Origin: Eurosta solidaginis
Lineage: Eukaryota > Arthropoda > Insecta > Diptera > Tephritidae
Direction: 5' to 3'
Assembly: GCF_040869045.1 (NCBI RefSeq)
Contig: NC_090324.1
Span: forward strand, 58,619,346 to 58,683,345
DNA: 64,000 bases
The notes below the pieces were generated by a model. That model was not told where the DNA came from. It searched no databases and worked only from the letters and a program-made list of their open reading frames with translations. The translations under genes were made by a program, and so were the position numbers. The first letter of the stretch is position 1, and the number at the start of each line of letters is the position of its first letter. Below are positions 1 to 10,708 of the stretch, in pieces.

Positions 1-1
1 G

Positions 2-445
2 TCACTTATCGTACCCGTCCTGCTATATGGGGCAGAAGCATGGACCATGACAACAGCAGATGAAGCGGCTTTGGGAGTGTTCGAGAGAAAAGTTCTTCGA
101 AAGATTTATGGACCTCTACGCGTTGGCGATGGCGAGTACCGAAGAAGATTTAATGATGAGCTGTACGAGCTATACGCAGACATCAACATAGTCCAGCGAA
201 TTAAAACGCAGCGGCTGCGCTGGCTAGGCCATGTTATGCGAATGAAAGATGATGCTCCGGCCAAGAAAGTGTTTCTATCGGAACCCGCCTATGGAAGCAG
301 AGGTAGAGGGCGGCCCCCACTCCGTTGGAATGACCAGGTGGAAAACGATTTAAACTCCCTTGGTGTGACCAATTGGCGCCGGTTGGCGGAGCGAAGGAGC
401 GACTGGCGCGCCTTGTTGGACGGCCATAACCGTTTAGACGGTTAA
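2..445 (+). CDS. Non-LTR retrotransposon reverse transcriptase, C-terminal part (partial)
   Basis: The open frame enters from the left edge and ends with TAA at 443-445. It is the last ~147 residues of the same polyprotein that is longer at 14808-16181, differing by one residue (N for K, base 331). It lies after the RT core and carries the conserved tail with the RLRWLGHV motif and the RGRPPLRW motif, common in RTE-like and related non-LTR proteins. The ORF is followed by the (TAAG)n tail of the element. The catalytic core of this copy, if present, is outside the window. Confidence 0.9.
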   Translation, partial: SLIVPVLLYGAEAWTMTTADEAALGVFERKVLRKIYGPLRVGDGEYRRRFNDELYELYADINIVQRIKTQRLRWLGHVMRMKDDAPAKKVFLSEPAYGSRGRGRPPLRWNDQVENDLNSLGVTNWRRLAERRSDWRALLDGHNRLDG

Positions 446-474
446 GCGCCAATTAAGTAAGTAAGTAAGTAAGA
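446..474 (+). repeat. (TAAG)n 3' tail of the non-LTR element
   Basis: The stop codon is followed by a short GC-containing linker and then four to five TAAG units. The same tail ends the copies at 16182-16210 and 44401-44427. Non-LTR elements of several clades end in short simple repeats rather than poly-A, so this marks the true 3' terminus. Confidence 0.85.
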
Positions 475-1313
475 GTTCCTTTTAACAATCCCTCCATTCC
501 TCCATATCCCTACTTTCAAAAAAATCAAACCCAGCTCTCGTTCACCCGGAACGAGGCCAACCAACAACCCTAACGCAGATCGCCCATCTGGCACTAAACA
601 CTTATTTTTTTTATTTTTTACAAAATCAACCCAAATTCACTCGTCACCCCGAGCGAGGACACAAGAAACAACCCGAACTCTCTCGTTTTCCCAGAACGAG
701 GACACCAGAACCCTAACGCAGATTCACTATCTGCCACAAAATCCGCGATTCGATTAGCAATCACACCGCCCAAATATCACATCCCATATGAACTAAACGT
801 CCAAATTAAAGTATTTTCGACTCGAGCATTATTAAATCATCGGGAGAAGAATGTACCTTAAATGAATAATCGTTTATGATTCATATTTCGAATCGCTTTA
901 TACATATTTGATAGGTTTGTAAAATAAGATTTAATTGTTCAGAGTAGTGTTCGACTGTTTTTCAGTCAGTTTCTGTTCATAGTCGTGAATATTTGTCAAT
1001 TCTTACGACCGTGATGCATTTGTTCTTCATATCTCATGGAAAAGTAAGTGTACGTGAATAAAAAGGAGATCTTCAATGAAAAGTAAAATTTTCATAAGTA
1101 TAAAATTCACTATTCAGAGTCAACAAAAAGATTCATAGAGCCGAATGGAAAATGATCAAGGATTTTCGATCACCTTCAGTAAACACATTTGATTCAAATA
1201 GGATTCTAAAATGTATTAGAAAAAGACATATAATCAGTTCTGATCATTAAAAGTATTCATATTTGATTATTTCTCGTTTAAGAGTAATCAAATTGTATTA
1301 AGACGGAAATAAA
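475..1313 (+). repeat. BEL/Pao 3'-end sequence with short hairpins, then AT-rich DNA
   Basis: 475-740 holds the same series of small inverted repeats as 16211-16480 (CTCGTTC paired with GAACGAG, CAGAT paired with ATCTG) and resembles the 3' end of the more complete BEL element at 50312-50450. It is probably the end of the BEL copy that the non-LTR element interrupted. From about 740 to 1313 the DNA is AT-rich and I recognise no gene in it. Confidence 0.6.
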
Positions 1314-2260
1314 GCCTCCCGCCATTTCTCTTCTTTAACTTTTAATAGCTTTCGAACAATTGGCACAGCAACAGACGGATTCCATTTTTTTTTAGCCTTG
1401 AATTATTTCTCCAGCTTTGTCACCATATATATGATGTCTGGCTCGTTGGTGTATAGTTTCTGAGGGGCCACCCAAGTAATCGTCTAAATCATATCGGCTC
1501 AAATCTTCTGGCGACATACGTGACATTGTGGTTACCCTCCCTCGAGAACACGAATTGGTGCACTGTTCAATTACAACATCTAATTAGGAGCGTTCATCTT
1601 TCGTCCTGTAAATCGACTACGCAAATTGTGTTTTACGTGATGGTATAGATATGGAATCCTCGCTTGCCAATGTAGGAAAGGAGACCCATTTATTATTTAA
1701 TTATTCGCGATACAATGCTGTTTCTTCCCGAACATTTCTTCGGAACAATTGATTGTGGTAACGCACAACAGGAGGCTCCAAGCCGTTTGCATGACGCTAA
1801 ATCGATAGCTTGTGCTGACTCACCCCGCGGTGCCGATGTGCCGCCAGAATAGGAACTTCTTCTAAACCGAATACGCTGGAACCACCACCGCTATGGCTTC
1901 CTTAAGACAGTTGCGTTACTGATTGTCCAAGGAAGTTGGTAAAAACACTCAAACGATCAGGAAATTTACTCAATAATGGCGCCACCAAATTTAACAATTC
2001 AGTCTTTGATACAATCCCTCATTGAAAAGAGTTAGACAACGTAAAAGGTCGTCACACAGCCAAGAATTTCGTAGTGCTTTACGAACTTTATCAAAGAGGT
2101 CAACATCGGAGAGCGTACATTTACGCGATGGCCCCGAAAAGGATATATCCTGGCATATAGGCTTATGCTTTTAGCAGGAGGTGGTCCACCCCCACTACCA
2201 TTACCGCCGTGATCAATTGCGGGACGACGTGTGGCTACAATGGTGACGTGACCCACCAAG
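1314..2260 (-). pseudogene. Sin3A: Sin3A co-repressor pseudogene fragment, PAH3 region (copy A)
   Basis: Read on the minus strand, broken frames recall Sin3A around the third paired amphipathic helix. They show a CTLSDVDLFDKVRKAL stretch near 2130-2080, an LRCLTLFN motif near 2045, an LLNLVAPLLSKFPD stretch, then a KKCSGR-like motif, a WVSFPT motif and a MSRMSPEDLSRYDLDDYLGG-like stretch ending near EEKWREA at about 1316. Sin3 proteins scaffold histone deacetylase complexes in the nucleus. This copy carries at least three nonsense codons and several frameshifts and lacks both ends, so it is dead. The lesions are shared with 17051-17997, so they predate the duplication. Identity rests on remembered Sin3 motifs. 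Confidence 0.75.
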
Positions 2261-2584
2261 CACTTGCTGGGTATAATTCATACTAATACGATCCATACCG
2301 ACACTATTCATTGTGGTATTGCCACTGCCACCTAAAGCTCCCATACCTTGGTGGTCTCTTCGAGGAGTGACCAGAAACGCTGCTAATATTGGAGCTGGGT
2401 GCCTGTTCATATTTCAACCCACTACCCGTTTGATTATTACTGCGATGTGGGTCTTTTTCGTAGTTACGTACACCCCCTGCCGCATTTGATTCATCATCGA
2501 CGGCCAGAAACTACATTTTCTTGTAACAGCTTTAAATGAAATGCACTATCGCTAGGATGAAGCGTAATATAATGATGTAAATCT
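2261..2584 (-). pseudogene. Low-complexity linker between the Sin3A and FN3 pseudogene pieces
   Basis: The minus strand shows short broken frames rich in S, N, G and Q (for example an SSNISSVSGHSSKR stretch near 2390-2340 and a YDKDLHHYITLHPSDS stretch near 2560). These could be the disordered linker upstream of Sin3A PAH3 or the tail of the FN3 gene. I cannot place the junction between the two sources. Frames change several times within 300 bases. Confidence 0.4.
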
Positions 2585-4176
2585 TTATCGTAGACTTAAC
2601 TCTCCACCACGTCCGCTACCTGAACTTGTATGGATCACATGATCTTGGGATTGTTGTTTGTTATTGTACGGTTTGAGTCTAACGCTCGTATTCATGGTAG
2701 ATCGATTACCTAATGCAGCGGCGGGTGTACTACCACCGATCTGAGATAATGTTGCATCGCCATTAACGCCAGCAACAACTTTCGGATTGCGTCGTCTACG
2801 TCGACGCCCTTTTTTACCTAAAATTTTTGAGGCAGCCTCTGTAAGATCGCTTTGCTTTAGTTGTTCACGCTGCGACAATTCAGGTTGTGTCTTGACTAAA
2901 GTAGGCGTTGAAACAACAGCATTCTCTGCGGCTGGTGCTAACACGTCTGCTTTCATTGTTGTCACTAATTCCTGATGTGGTTGTGTGCGCAAAAATGGAC
3001 GGAAACGTAAACAATGACGGCAAGCTTTATCCGCTTCAGCAGCACTAATACCTTGATGTTAAAAACAAAATATCGTTTACCATCGCCCAAAAATATTTCC
3101 GAACGAAAATATTCATCTGAAAACATTTCAGCCAAATAAGCACCACTTTTTGAATTATTTGGTGCATGCACTTCTTGATGGGTTGAAATGTTTAGCTTTC
3201 CCGGTGAAACTAATTCATTTTTATTATTACCAATGCGCACTAGGCAGACGCGATAGCAGCAAATCGGACCATTGCGTTCACTTATGCGTAGTACACAAAG
3301 CTTAAATACACACCTATCATCAGGCATTTTTTTATTTTAATCCACATTATACGACTAATAGCATCTGGCACAGCAATAGGCATTGCTGTGCCGTGTAATT
3401 GCCGATACTGTGATAGTATAATTTGTATTTGGATTAACACCATTGGAGATGGTGCTATGATGTGGATTGTCTACTTGACTTATTTGGGCGCCCATATTTC
3501 ATTACGTAGCTTACCATCAAGCTTATATGTAGAATAACCATCGAATTGTATATGATATGAAACTACTTTCCGATTTGGTATTTTAGGCATGTGCCAACGC
3601 ACCGCAATAGAATGACGTGTATTATTTCTATCATCACATGATAGATAAAGATCGATAGTTTCACTAGCGACAACATCCATTGGGGTGCCATTCACTGCCT
3701 CCGACCAAGGACCACATTGTGTCGTGAGATCACTACACGCGCGAATTTTAAATTCATATACAGTGGCGGTTTTTAAATTAGCAAACATATATGGCAAATT
3801 TCTGGAATTTTGTTGAAACACGGTCTCTTCAACAATACGTGGCGTTTCACCTGCTTCAGGAATAACTAATACATAATATAGTATGTATGGCAACATATTA
3901 AATGGTGGTGCATCCCAACCAATTATTTTAGCGGATGGGGTACTATCTGTTGTACCAACTTTGGGTATAAATATGGGATCCTTTTCTAATGTTCGTATAG
4001 GTGATGGATATTGAAATGGTGCACCGTTACCAATACTATTCTTAGCTGTTATAGTTAGCGTGTAAATTGTATTGGGTTGGAATTTTTCCAACACATATGA
4101 GGTATTACGTCCACAAATTATATTATTATAATATTTTAACGTTGTAGAATATTCTTCAATATACAAAATTTTTGTA
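2585..4176 (-). pseudogene. FN3-domain cell-surface receptor pseudogene, truncated (copy A)
   Basis: The minus-strand frame 4170-3480 shows two to three fibronectin-III repeats (YTLTITAKNSIGNGAP and YEFKIRACSD type strands, then a CGPWSE motif). A one-base deletion near 3480 breaks the frame. The gene continues in other frames with an RISERNGPICCYRV stretch, an SGAYLAEMF stretch and an EYFRSEIFLGDGKR stretch (3327-3060), then a basic run KKGRRRRRRNPK (about 2800). The layout resembles the membrane-proximal part of insect receptor phosphatase-like FN3 proteins, but I cannot name the gene. At 4176 the copy is cut inside an FN3 domain and fused to unrelated BEL sequence. Confidence 0.65.
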
Positions 4177-4676
4177 GCGGTCACTCCGCAACCGCCACAA
4201 AGGGATCCGGTAGTGGCACATGGTGTGCGCTGCCCACTCTGCGGCCGCCCACATGCGCTACGCCTATGTGCAATATTTCGTGGCATGCAACCGCATTAAC
4301 GGCAGCAGGTGGCACAAGTGCACGGCCATTGCCTAAATTGCCTGGCATTGTGGCATGCAACGACGGAGTGTACCTCCACCACATTATGCCAATTGTGTGA
4401 CAGACCACACCATACCCTGCTCCACCGGAGATCACGGCGCAGCGTCCCCGTCGCAACAACGTGCGTCAAGGGCCACGCACTCATCATCATCCACAAACAC
4501 CACGTCCCTATTGGCAGCAGAACCAGCATCCAAGGCAGTGGACCCATCCAGGGGCCAGCTATCGCCCTCAATTGGCATCACATCGTCGACCATCAACCAC
4601 GCAGCGCAGCCGTCGCCCATCAGGGCTAAGTAACGTCGTGGAAACCCTGCAGCAGCTACAACGACTGCTAGGCTGA
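4177..4676 (+). mobile_element. BEL/Pao gag zinc-knuckle fragment
   Basis: The plus strand encodes a cysteine/histidine-rich stretch typical of BEL/Pao Gag: CPLCGRPHALR near 4235, then HGHCLNCLALWHATTEC and CQLCDRPHHTLLH near 4320-4420, the same layout as 46130-46330 in element B2. It ends near 4676 after a low-complexity tail. There is a frame break near 4290. No protease or pol follows, so this is a scrap. It abuts the segmental duplication exactly at 4176/4177. Confidence 0.8.
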
Positions 4677-5229
4677 TCACTCGCCTAGGGGGGCCGGGAT
4701 GGCTAAACGAGCGTGGCAGCACCGGCACACTGGCAGGGGCAACCCTGCCACCCACTTAACACACCACACACTAACACGTTCACACACATAAATTGTCACA
4801 CGACAAAAAAAAACGACACATATACATTCATATATAAACATTTTTCACAATCTTGTTAAAATTTGTACGATACAGTCGATCTTGGCGCGCAATCGCAACG
4901 TATTTAAATATACCAATTTTGTTATTTAAACCATTTCCTTGGTTATCCATTTATTTTGTCTTGCGGATTTGATTCGATCGTTCGAGTGCAAGGTGAGTGC
5001 AGTGAACAGTGCAAAAAAGGGCTAAAGGTTATCTACCAGGGCATACGGTGTGGTAAGCGGAGCACGCTACCATCACATCACGGTGGCCGCCAATCTCGTT
5101 CGAGATTGCATGCGATAAATCCTATACCAATTTGCATAAAATATCCCAAACTGATAGTTCGTATTTTAAAAAGTAGTCCTAAATTTTATAATTTTTTTTT
5201 TTTTTAGATTAAGTTGTTAGGAGTGGGTT
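4677..5229. other. Non-coding relic sequence with a SINE scrap
   Basis: Apart from the SINE fragment at 5039-5093 I see no gene here. 4780-4900 is AT-rich after the gag fragment. The ORF covering 4956-5207 spans the SINE scrap and a T-run and is not convincing as a gene. Confidence 0.5.
5039..5093 (-). repeat. tRNA-derived SINE (family 1), short fragment
   Basis: This is the head of the SINE seen in full at 11706-12055 and 23229-23580, on the minus strand. It contains the A-box-like GTGATGGTAGCGTGCTCC stretch and the GGGCATACGGTGTGG stretch in reverse complement. Only the first ~55 bases remain, without the B box. Confidence 0.85.
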
Positions 5230-5756
5230 CGAACTAAAATTTAAACAAAATTTGTCCGCATTTTCAAAAGTAACAAAGCGAATATTACAAAATCTGAAAC
5301 CTTCATCAAATTCTGAAAAATTAAAAGGATATAAACGTTCGCTTATTACAGCATACAATAACATTTTTTTAATGGTTTTGGACCACAGTTTGACACACTA
5401 TTTCAAAGAAGTTAAGGCAAAATTAGCAAGTTGTAAGGAACAGTTAAGCAAGTGTTTTTCATATAGATATTCCAAATAGCAACTTAGCGCTTATTTTCAA
5501 AAGTAACTTAAATTACTCTGAGTCAGAAAAAGAGTTCATCGAAGCTAAGTCAGAGGCTTCAGTACAAGGAACTTTGAAAAGAAGTCTTTCATTACAACAT
5601 TTTGAAAATTTGCTGACTATTTCTGACATTCTAACGCCAGCTATAAGTTCACCAGGTATTCCAACCGTTTTTAAGTTTGAAGATATTGCTAATGTGTGCC
5701 TCGAAGTTAGCAGGAAAAGCTGGCGGAGCAATACCGACGAAAGTAAATTCTATTAG
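5230..5756 (+). pseudogene. Gag-like relic of an LTR retrotransposon (uncertain)
   Basis: Two plus-strand frames (5252-5479 and 5574-5756, with a break near 5485) encode a lysine/serine-rich helical stretch (KRSLITAYNNIF, FKEVKAKLASCKEQL) then SEKEFIEAKSEASVQG. The composition recalls structural Gag N-termini of Gypsy-type elements but there is no diagnostic motif. It could equally be an unrelated relic. No neighbouring pol supports it. Confidence 0.35.
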
Positions 5757-6060
5757 TGAAATAAAAATTTCTCTACGAAAGGTTTTTAGTTTCGATTGCG
5801 TTGTAACAAAAAATTCAGAAATTCACGTGGTAGTTTTCGGGGGCTTTATCGCAATCGTAATTTTACCGGTTATAGAAATAATAGGTAATTTTCATACAAC
5901 AGCAAACTACCTCTTTTTGACGATCTTGAACTGTGGCCTCTATTGTTACCGTTATTTGAACTTGAATTGAGATGTGAACTATTGTTGGTATTATTGGTGA
6001 AGCGATTTCCATTAGCATATCTATATTGTTGGATATTGTTACCATCCAACTTATTTAATA
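5757..6060. other. No recognisable feature
   Basis: AT-rich sequence between the gag-like relic and the tandem SINE repeat. I see no coding signature, repeat or conserved motif in it. Confidence 0.4.
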
Positions 6061-7035
6061 ATTTGGGAAAAATTTAAACAACGTGACATCAGAGCGGACA
6101 AGTTGGCAGTTGTTTCGATTATACCTTGTAAATCTCTCGCATTCCTACGATGGTTGTAGTGTTACAAATGAACTCAGCCACGTCATAACTTAGTTGTTGT
6201 AAACTTTTTCCTAATTGCCTTCCTTGAATATTTTATTCTTTTGTACACTACATACTTTGTATTTTATCATGTGTTAAAGTTTTGCTTGTTGCTGGCGGTT
6301 TCATAGAAGCCGGTATTTTTCTTTTTGTTCTATTTACAGAACTACAATGAATTAACCAATGTTGAATTAAGCGGGGATTGCCCTCATTGCTCTTAAATAT
6401 ATGAAAACATTTATCTAAAGCAATTTTTATTTTATAATTTTGGACAAATTTAAACAACGTGACATCAGGACGTGCAAGGCGACAGCTGTTGCGATTAAAC
6501 CTTACAAATCTTTTCAAAGCCTTTTTTCCCGGGAGTGGGCTTTGAACCCGAATTCCTACGATGGCTGTAGTTTTACAAACGCACTCAGCCACATCATGCC
6601 CTAGTTGTTGTAAACTTTATCCCAATTGCTTTCTTTGCATATTTTATTCTTTTGCACAGTACATACTTTGTACGTAGTCATGTGTTAAAGTTATGCTTGT
6701 TGTTGGCGGCTTCATAGGAACTGGTATTTTTTTTTTTTTTGTTCTATTTATGGAACTACAAAGAATTAACCAATGTTGTCTATTTGTATGAATTAGGTGG
6801 GGATTTCCCTCATTGCTTCTAAATGTATAAAACCATTTATTTGAAGCAATTTTTATTTTATAATTTATTTAATAATTTGGGGGAAACTTAAACAACGTGA
6901 CTTCAGGGCGGACAAGGCGACAGCTGCTTCGATTATACCTTGTAAATATCTTCAAAACCTTTTCTACCAGGAGTGAGATTTGAACTCGCACTCCTAGGAT
7001 GGTTGTTGTGTTACAAACGTACTCATCCGCACTTC
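6061..7035 (-). repeat. Tandem tRNA-derived SINE (family 2), about three units
   Basis: Three related units begin with AACAACGTGACATCAG-like sequence at about 6078, 6454 and 6891, giving periods near 376 and 438 bases. On the minus strand, units 2 and 3 show a tRNA-like promoter: an A-box-like GGCTGAGTGCGTTTGTA and a B-box-like GGGTTCAAAGCCC (unit 2) or GAGTTCAAATCTC (unit 3). Unit 1 has lost the B box. The ORF covering 6248-6592 lies across the SINE body and is not a gene. This looks like a SINE copied in tandem, not a set of tRNA genes, because no cloverleaf can be completed. Confidence 0.65.
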
Positions 7036-7042
7036 ACTTTTA

Positions 7043-7300
7043 GAATAAAACTTTATTCGTTTCTTAACATTGTACCCTTTTATGCAACCGCCGTGGCAGA
7101 GAACGTTACCTAGAACGGAAAATATTTACCTATACGTGCAAAACTATCTTTCGACTTTCCCGTATTTTCATTTGCCCATCCACACACTCATACATTCATA
7201 CACTTAAACGCTTACACAAACTAGCACCTACACAGATACATTTAGTTGGTATCGTGACTGAAAAGTTGCTACGCCATCAGCAACATTGTATCTACTCCAG
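7043..7300 (+). repeat. Repeat shared with 59905-60155, probable LTR piece
   Basis: From the AATAAAACTTTATTCG-like start to the CATTGTATCTAC end, this stretch aligns with 59905-60155 at roughly 85-90% by eye, including ACCGCCGTGG, GAGAACGTTAC, CACACACTCATA and CACTTAAACGCTTAC blocks. At the second site it lies just upstream of a Gypsy-type gag frame, so it is probably LTR or leader sequence of that family. Confidence 0.7.
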
Positions 7301-8099
7301 TTACAATGTTGCCATTGTGCTGGTGCGACAGTCATTGCAACATTTCGGCTAACACACGAAACTAGACACATCACATGTAGTCAAAGATACATGCTGCCAT
7401 TCAATCGAACCAGTGCTTATAATGAAAGGCTGTCATTACAGGCTCGCAACGGCCGATGGTGCCTGTATATGGAGCGTGTGCATAAAAAAATTCAAACGCA
7501 GCGCGCAACATTTTGTTTCCCGTCCAACGCGTGCCATCGACCTACTACTCAATGCCGGGCCTAGCGTCACTGCCATTGCCTAATTCCATTACCTACAGAC
7601 TAACACTGGGTTGATACCACGACTCAATCTACTTAATCCTACATCACAGATCGTGCTCTACGTATCTAATAATAAAAAAATATCACAGATAATAAAACTT
7701 AATAAAAAATATTAAAATAAAATATCACTGGCAAAAAAAGATGAAATAAAAAGGTTAAATAAAATAAAATATCACAGATCATATAGTCAAATAAAAAATA
7801 ATAATAATATGTAAAATATATAAATAAATAAAAAAAATTTAAACAAATGCAAAAATAATCAAATAAAAATAAAAAATTCAATCCCAATAAAAATAATTTA
7901 ATAAAATACTCACATACTCACATAGGTCCATAAGTTAATAAATAAAATACGTCAATAAATAAATAAATAATCTACGTCAATTAATAAATAAATAACATAG
8001 AACACATGCAAAACATTGAACAAAGGTACTAGCACTACATAAAAAAACATACAACTATTTAGCGAAAATATCTTTAGCGTGGTATACGCCGATCTTTTT
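7301..8099. other. Unassigned relic, then A/T-rich simple sequence
   Basis: 7301-7660 has a plus-strand ORF (7286-7564) rich in arginine, cysteine and threonine without recognisable motifs. I do not support it as a gene. 7665-8040 is low-complexity sequence dominated by AATAAA-like units and repeats of AAATATCACAG. It ends where the Gypsy element G1 begins. Confidence 0.5.
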
Positions 8100-8182
8100 C
8101 CCATTGTTGTCACCTCACCTTGTCAGCTCATACATCGAGTTCTAGATAATCTTTAAAACTATACACTTAATTTGTTTCGCTG

Positions 8183-9340
8183 CTAACTTGGCGTTGTAAT
8201 TATCGGCTTGGGAACTTTGTTTAAAGTTTCGGCGATATACCACTTGTCCAATCTGAAACTTAATATCTTTACTCCTGGGGCGTATACTTTTTGACTTCTA
8301 TCATGGGACAACTTCAGCTCCTTCATAATTTTGTTTCTTATGAGTTGAATTTTATCACCAGCCCTATCCATCTCCACGTCAACATCCTTCACCGCCGCCA
8401 GCTTTCGGTATAGCTCATACGATGCAACATGCTGTATCATAGGCATACCGAAAGTGGTATATATTGTGACATGTTGATGGCTGAGTGAGTAACGCTGCGT
8501 AGTGCAACGGCAGTGTACGGCATCGCTGACGCATTTATCCCCTTTACGAAGGACCTAATAACCTGCAGCACAGATCGGTTGAATCTTTCCGCAGAGTTAC
8601 CCTGAGGTGAATAAAATACAGTTTTCACGTGTGTCGTGCCGTACTTCTCCAAAAACTCATTGAACATTTCAGATACAAAGTGTTTGCCATTGTCCGAATG
8701 GACATATTAGGGCACGCCAAATCCGTGAAAGATTTCTTTCTCTAAAAATTGTATAAACTCAGCTGAAGTGGCCCTTCTCATAGGTTTTAAAAATACAAAC
8801 TTAGTAAAATGATCTAAACAAACAAAGACATACACACTTCCATCACAAGTACGAGGATATGGACCCATAAAGTCTATGAATAAGCTTAGGAAAGGTCGCT
8901 CTGTGAGCTTTTGTTTACATATCATCGGTTGCTTGAACATGTTTTGGGTCTTATTGGTTCTACAAATTTTGCAATCTTTAACATAGGAGCAGACGTCTGT
9001 AACCATACGAGGCCAGTAGTATTTTTGCAGTAGTCAGGATATCGTTTTGTGAATACCGCCATGTCCAGCCGACGGTGAGCTGTGATACGACTCTACCAGC
9101 CCCTCTCGCAATCCCAACGGAACCAAGAGCTTCCAGGTCTGGTCCGCTAGAAGATCATCCCCCTGTCGAAGTGCGTCCGTTTGTAAACGTAGCCGTCCGA
9201 TAGACATAAGTCAGGTAATTTGTCGTTGTTCTCGGTCACCGCCTTTTTTAACTCCGTATACTCCTCGAAATCTAAGTATGGCGACTCGAGACAAACGTCG
9301 ATGGCTCTATCGTTTGTCAGTATTTCGTCCATGTGCATTC
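8183..9340 (-). pseudogene. Gypsy G1 integrase
   Basis: Frames 9340-9147, 9006-8707, 8667-8437 and 8446-8183 together give an N-terminal zinc-binding region (GHGGI, then CKICRTNK), a catalytic core with FIDFMGPYP and HSDNGKHF-like segments and a GNSAERFNRSV segment holding the expected D, D and E positions, and a basic C-terminus. Gypsy integrases insert the element's DNA into chromosomes. A TAG near 8707 and several frame changes inactivate this copy. The C-terminal end runs into G-poor AT-rich DNA near 8100, where the 3' LTR is not recognisable. Confidence 0.85.
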
Positions 9341-9359
9341 GTGAGAGTGTGTCGGGAAC

Positions 9360-9750
9360 CACGTTTTATGTACCTTTTCGATGTTGAATATCGAAGTCAT
9401 GAACCTCGAGTTTCAAACTCCATCTAGCCAGCCTCCCAGAAAGATCTTTCTGATTCATGAGCCATTTTAGGTTAGCATGATCAGTTATGATGGTGAACGG
9501 GGTTCCTTCCACATAAGGTTGGAATCTCTTCACGCTCACGATAGCGGCACATCATTGAAGTTCTGTAATGCTGTAAATTTTCTGCGCCTTGTTTAGCTTT
9601 GCCGAAACGTAGGCAATATGTCTTTCTTTCTGGTCATCGTCCAGTTGAAACAAAACCCCTCCCACTCCGTTAGTGGATGCGTCACATTGTACATAAAATT
9701 TTCGGTTGAAATCAGGTTGCGTAAGCACCGTTGCAGAAGCCAAACTCTGC
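9360..9750 (-). pseudogene. Gypsy G1 RNase H region
   Basis: The frame 9743-9552 shows FYVQCDASTNGVGGVLFQ, the usual start of the Ty3/Gypsy RNase H domain, and downstream frames show a TIITDHANLKWLMNQK stretch (about 9490-9440) and an IQHRKG stretch. RNase H removes the RNA strand during reverse transcription. Stops at about 9545 and 9365 break the frame. Confidence 0.85.
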
Positions 9751-9859
9751 GTTAACGTTTCAAATGATTTGATTGCTTCGTATGTCGTAGTAAATTTTAT
9801 TTTGTCTTTCTTGAGGCAGTCGTGCGGCGGAGCTGCAATTGTCGCATAATCCTGTATGA

Positions 9860-10560
9860 AACGTCGGTACTAGCCCACCATACCCAGGAACCGTCGCAGT
9901 TGCTTCAGGGTTTTAGGCATGGGAAAGTCCCTCACAGCTACCACTTTATTGGGGTCTGTTCTAGTGCACCCATCCCCGACTACGTATCCTAAATATAGCA
10001 CCTCCTTAAAACAGAACTTGCTTTTTTCTACATTAATTGTCAATCTTGCCTCGCGAAGACACCGAGCGACCTTTTCCAATAAGCACATATGGGACATAAA
10101 ATCTTCAGAACACACCAGCAAGTCGTCAAGATAAACAAACACACGCTCACGTACAGCGCCCGGAATGGCCTTGTCCATCGGGCGACACATACGTTGTGCT
10201 GCATTGCACAACCGGAAAGGCATGACGGTGAATTGGTATAGCGGTCGGCCAGGGACAGTGAACGCAGTCTTTTCTTACGTATTCTTCTCGAGAGGAATCT
10301 GCCTGAAAGCGTATTTCAAGTCGATTGCCGAAATATAGCTCGTGGTTTTTAGTCGGCTCAAAATTCCATCAATATGAGGTAAAGGGTATGCGTCCTTTTT
10401 CGTCCTTTCTTTGACCTTCCTAGCGTCCAGGCATACACAGTTTTAAGTGCCTTTTATGGTTAGCGGTACGGGCGAACTGCATCTGACATTCGACTCCTCT
10501 ATTACGCCCATGCCCAGTATTCGGTCTAATTCTGCGTAGATACATTTTTGGATAGCGGGT
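9860..10560 (-). pseudogene. Gypsy G1 reverse transcriptase
   Basis: The clearest frame, 10223-9870, begins MPFRLCNAAQRM and contains the catalytic YLDDLLV box, followed by the FCFKEVLYLGYVV and LKQLRRFLGM blocks of Ty3/Gypsy RT. Upstream, broken frames to about 10560 hold the finger and palm segments. Stops and frameshifts are present upstream of 10223. Confidence 0.9.
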
Positions 10561-10708
10561 GAGATCGGGTAATGGCGCTACTTTACTGGCAGATTTTCGT
10601 CGACCACTTCGACGACGTGCTCCTCTTTATCTGTTTGGCTTAACCTCAATACCGCAAAGGACGGGAATTGGACCTTCACACTCTCCAACATGTTGTTTTC
10701 TTCTGTTG

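Larger units (their letters stand above)
1..4176. repeat. Segmental duplication, copy A (window-edge copy)
   Basis: This block matches 15737-19913 almost base for base (offset 15736, then 15737 after one indel near 920). By eye I find about a dozen substitutions and one indel in 4.18 kb, for example t/g at 331, a/t in the FN3 pseudogene stop region and a/c near 4112. It contains the 3' end of a non-LTR element, BEL 3' sequence, a Sin3A pseudogene and part of an FN3 gene. Similarity stops sharply after 4176, in the middle of an FN3 domain, where copy A is fused to BEL gag sequence. The left end lies outside the window. Confidence 0.95.

Noticed and set aside
2787..2975. Arginine-rich plus-strand ORFs (and the copy at 18524)
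   Set aside because: They are antisense shadows of the basic KKGRRRRRRNPK stretch of the FN3 pseudogene.
1314..4176. Retrocopied (processed) pseudogene
   Set aside because: Copy B keeps a polypyrimidine tract and splice acceptor at 20118 and there is no poly-A, so the fragments came from genomic DNA.
6540..6610. tRNA gene on the minus strand
   Set aside because: Only promoter-like boxes fit. The acceptor and anticodon stems do not pair, and the sequence is part of a tandem repeat.
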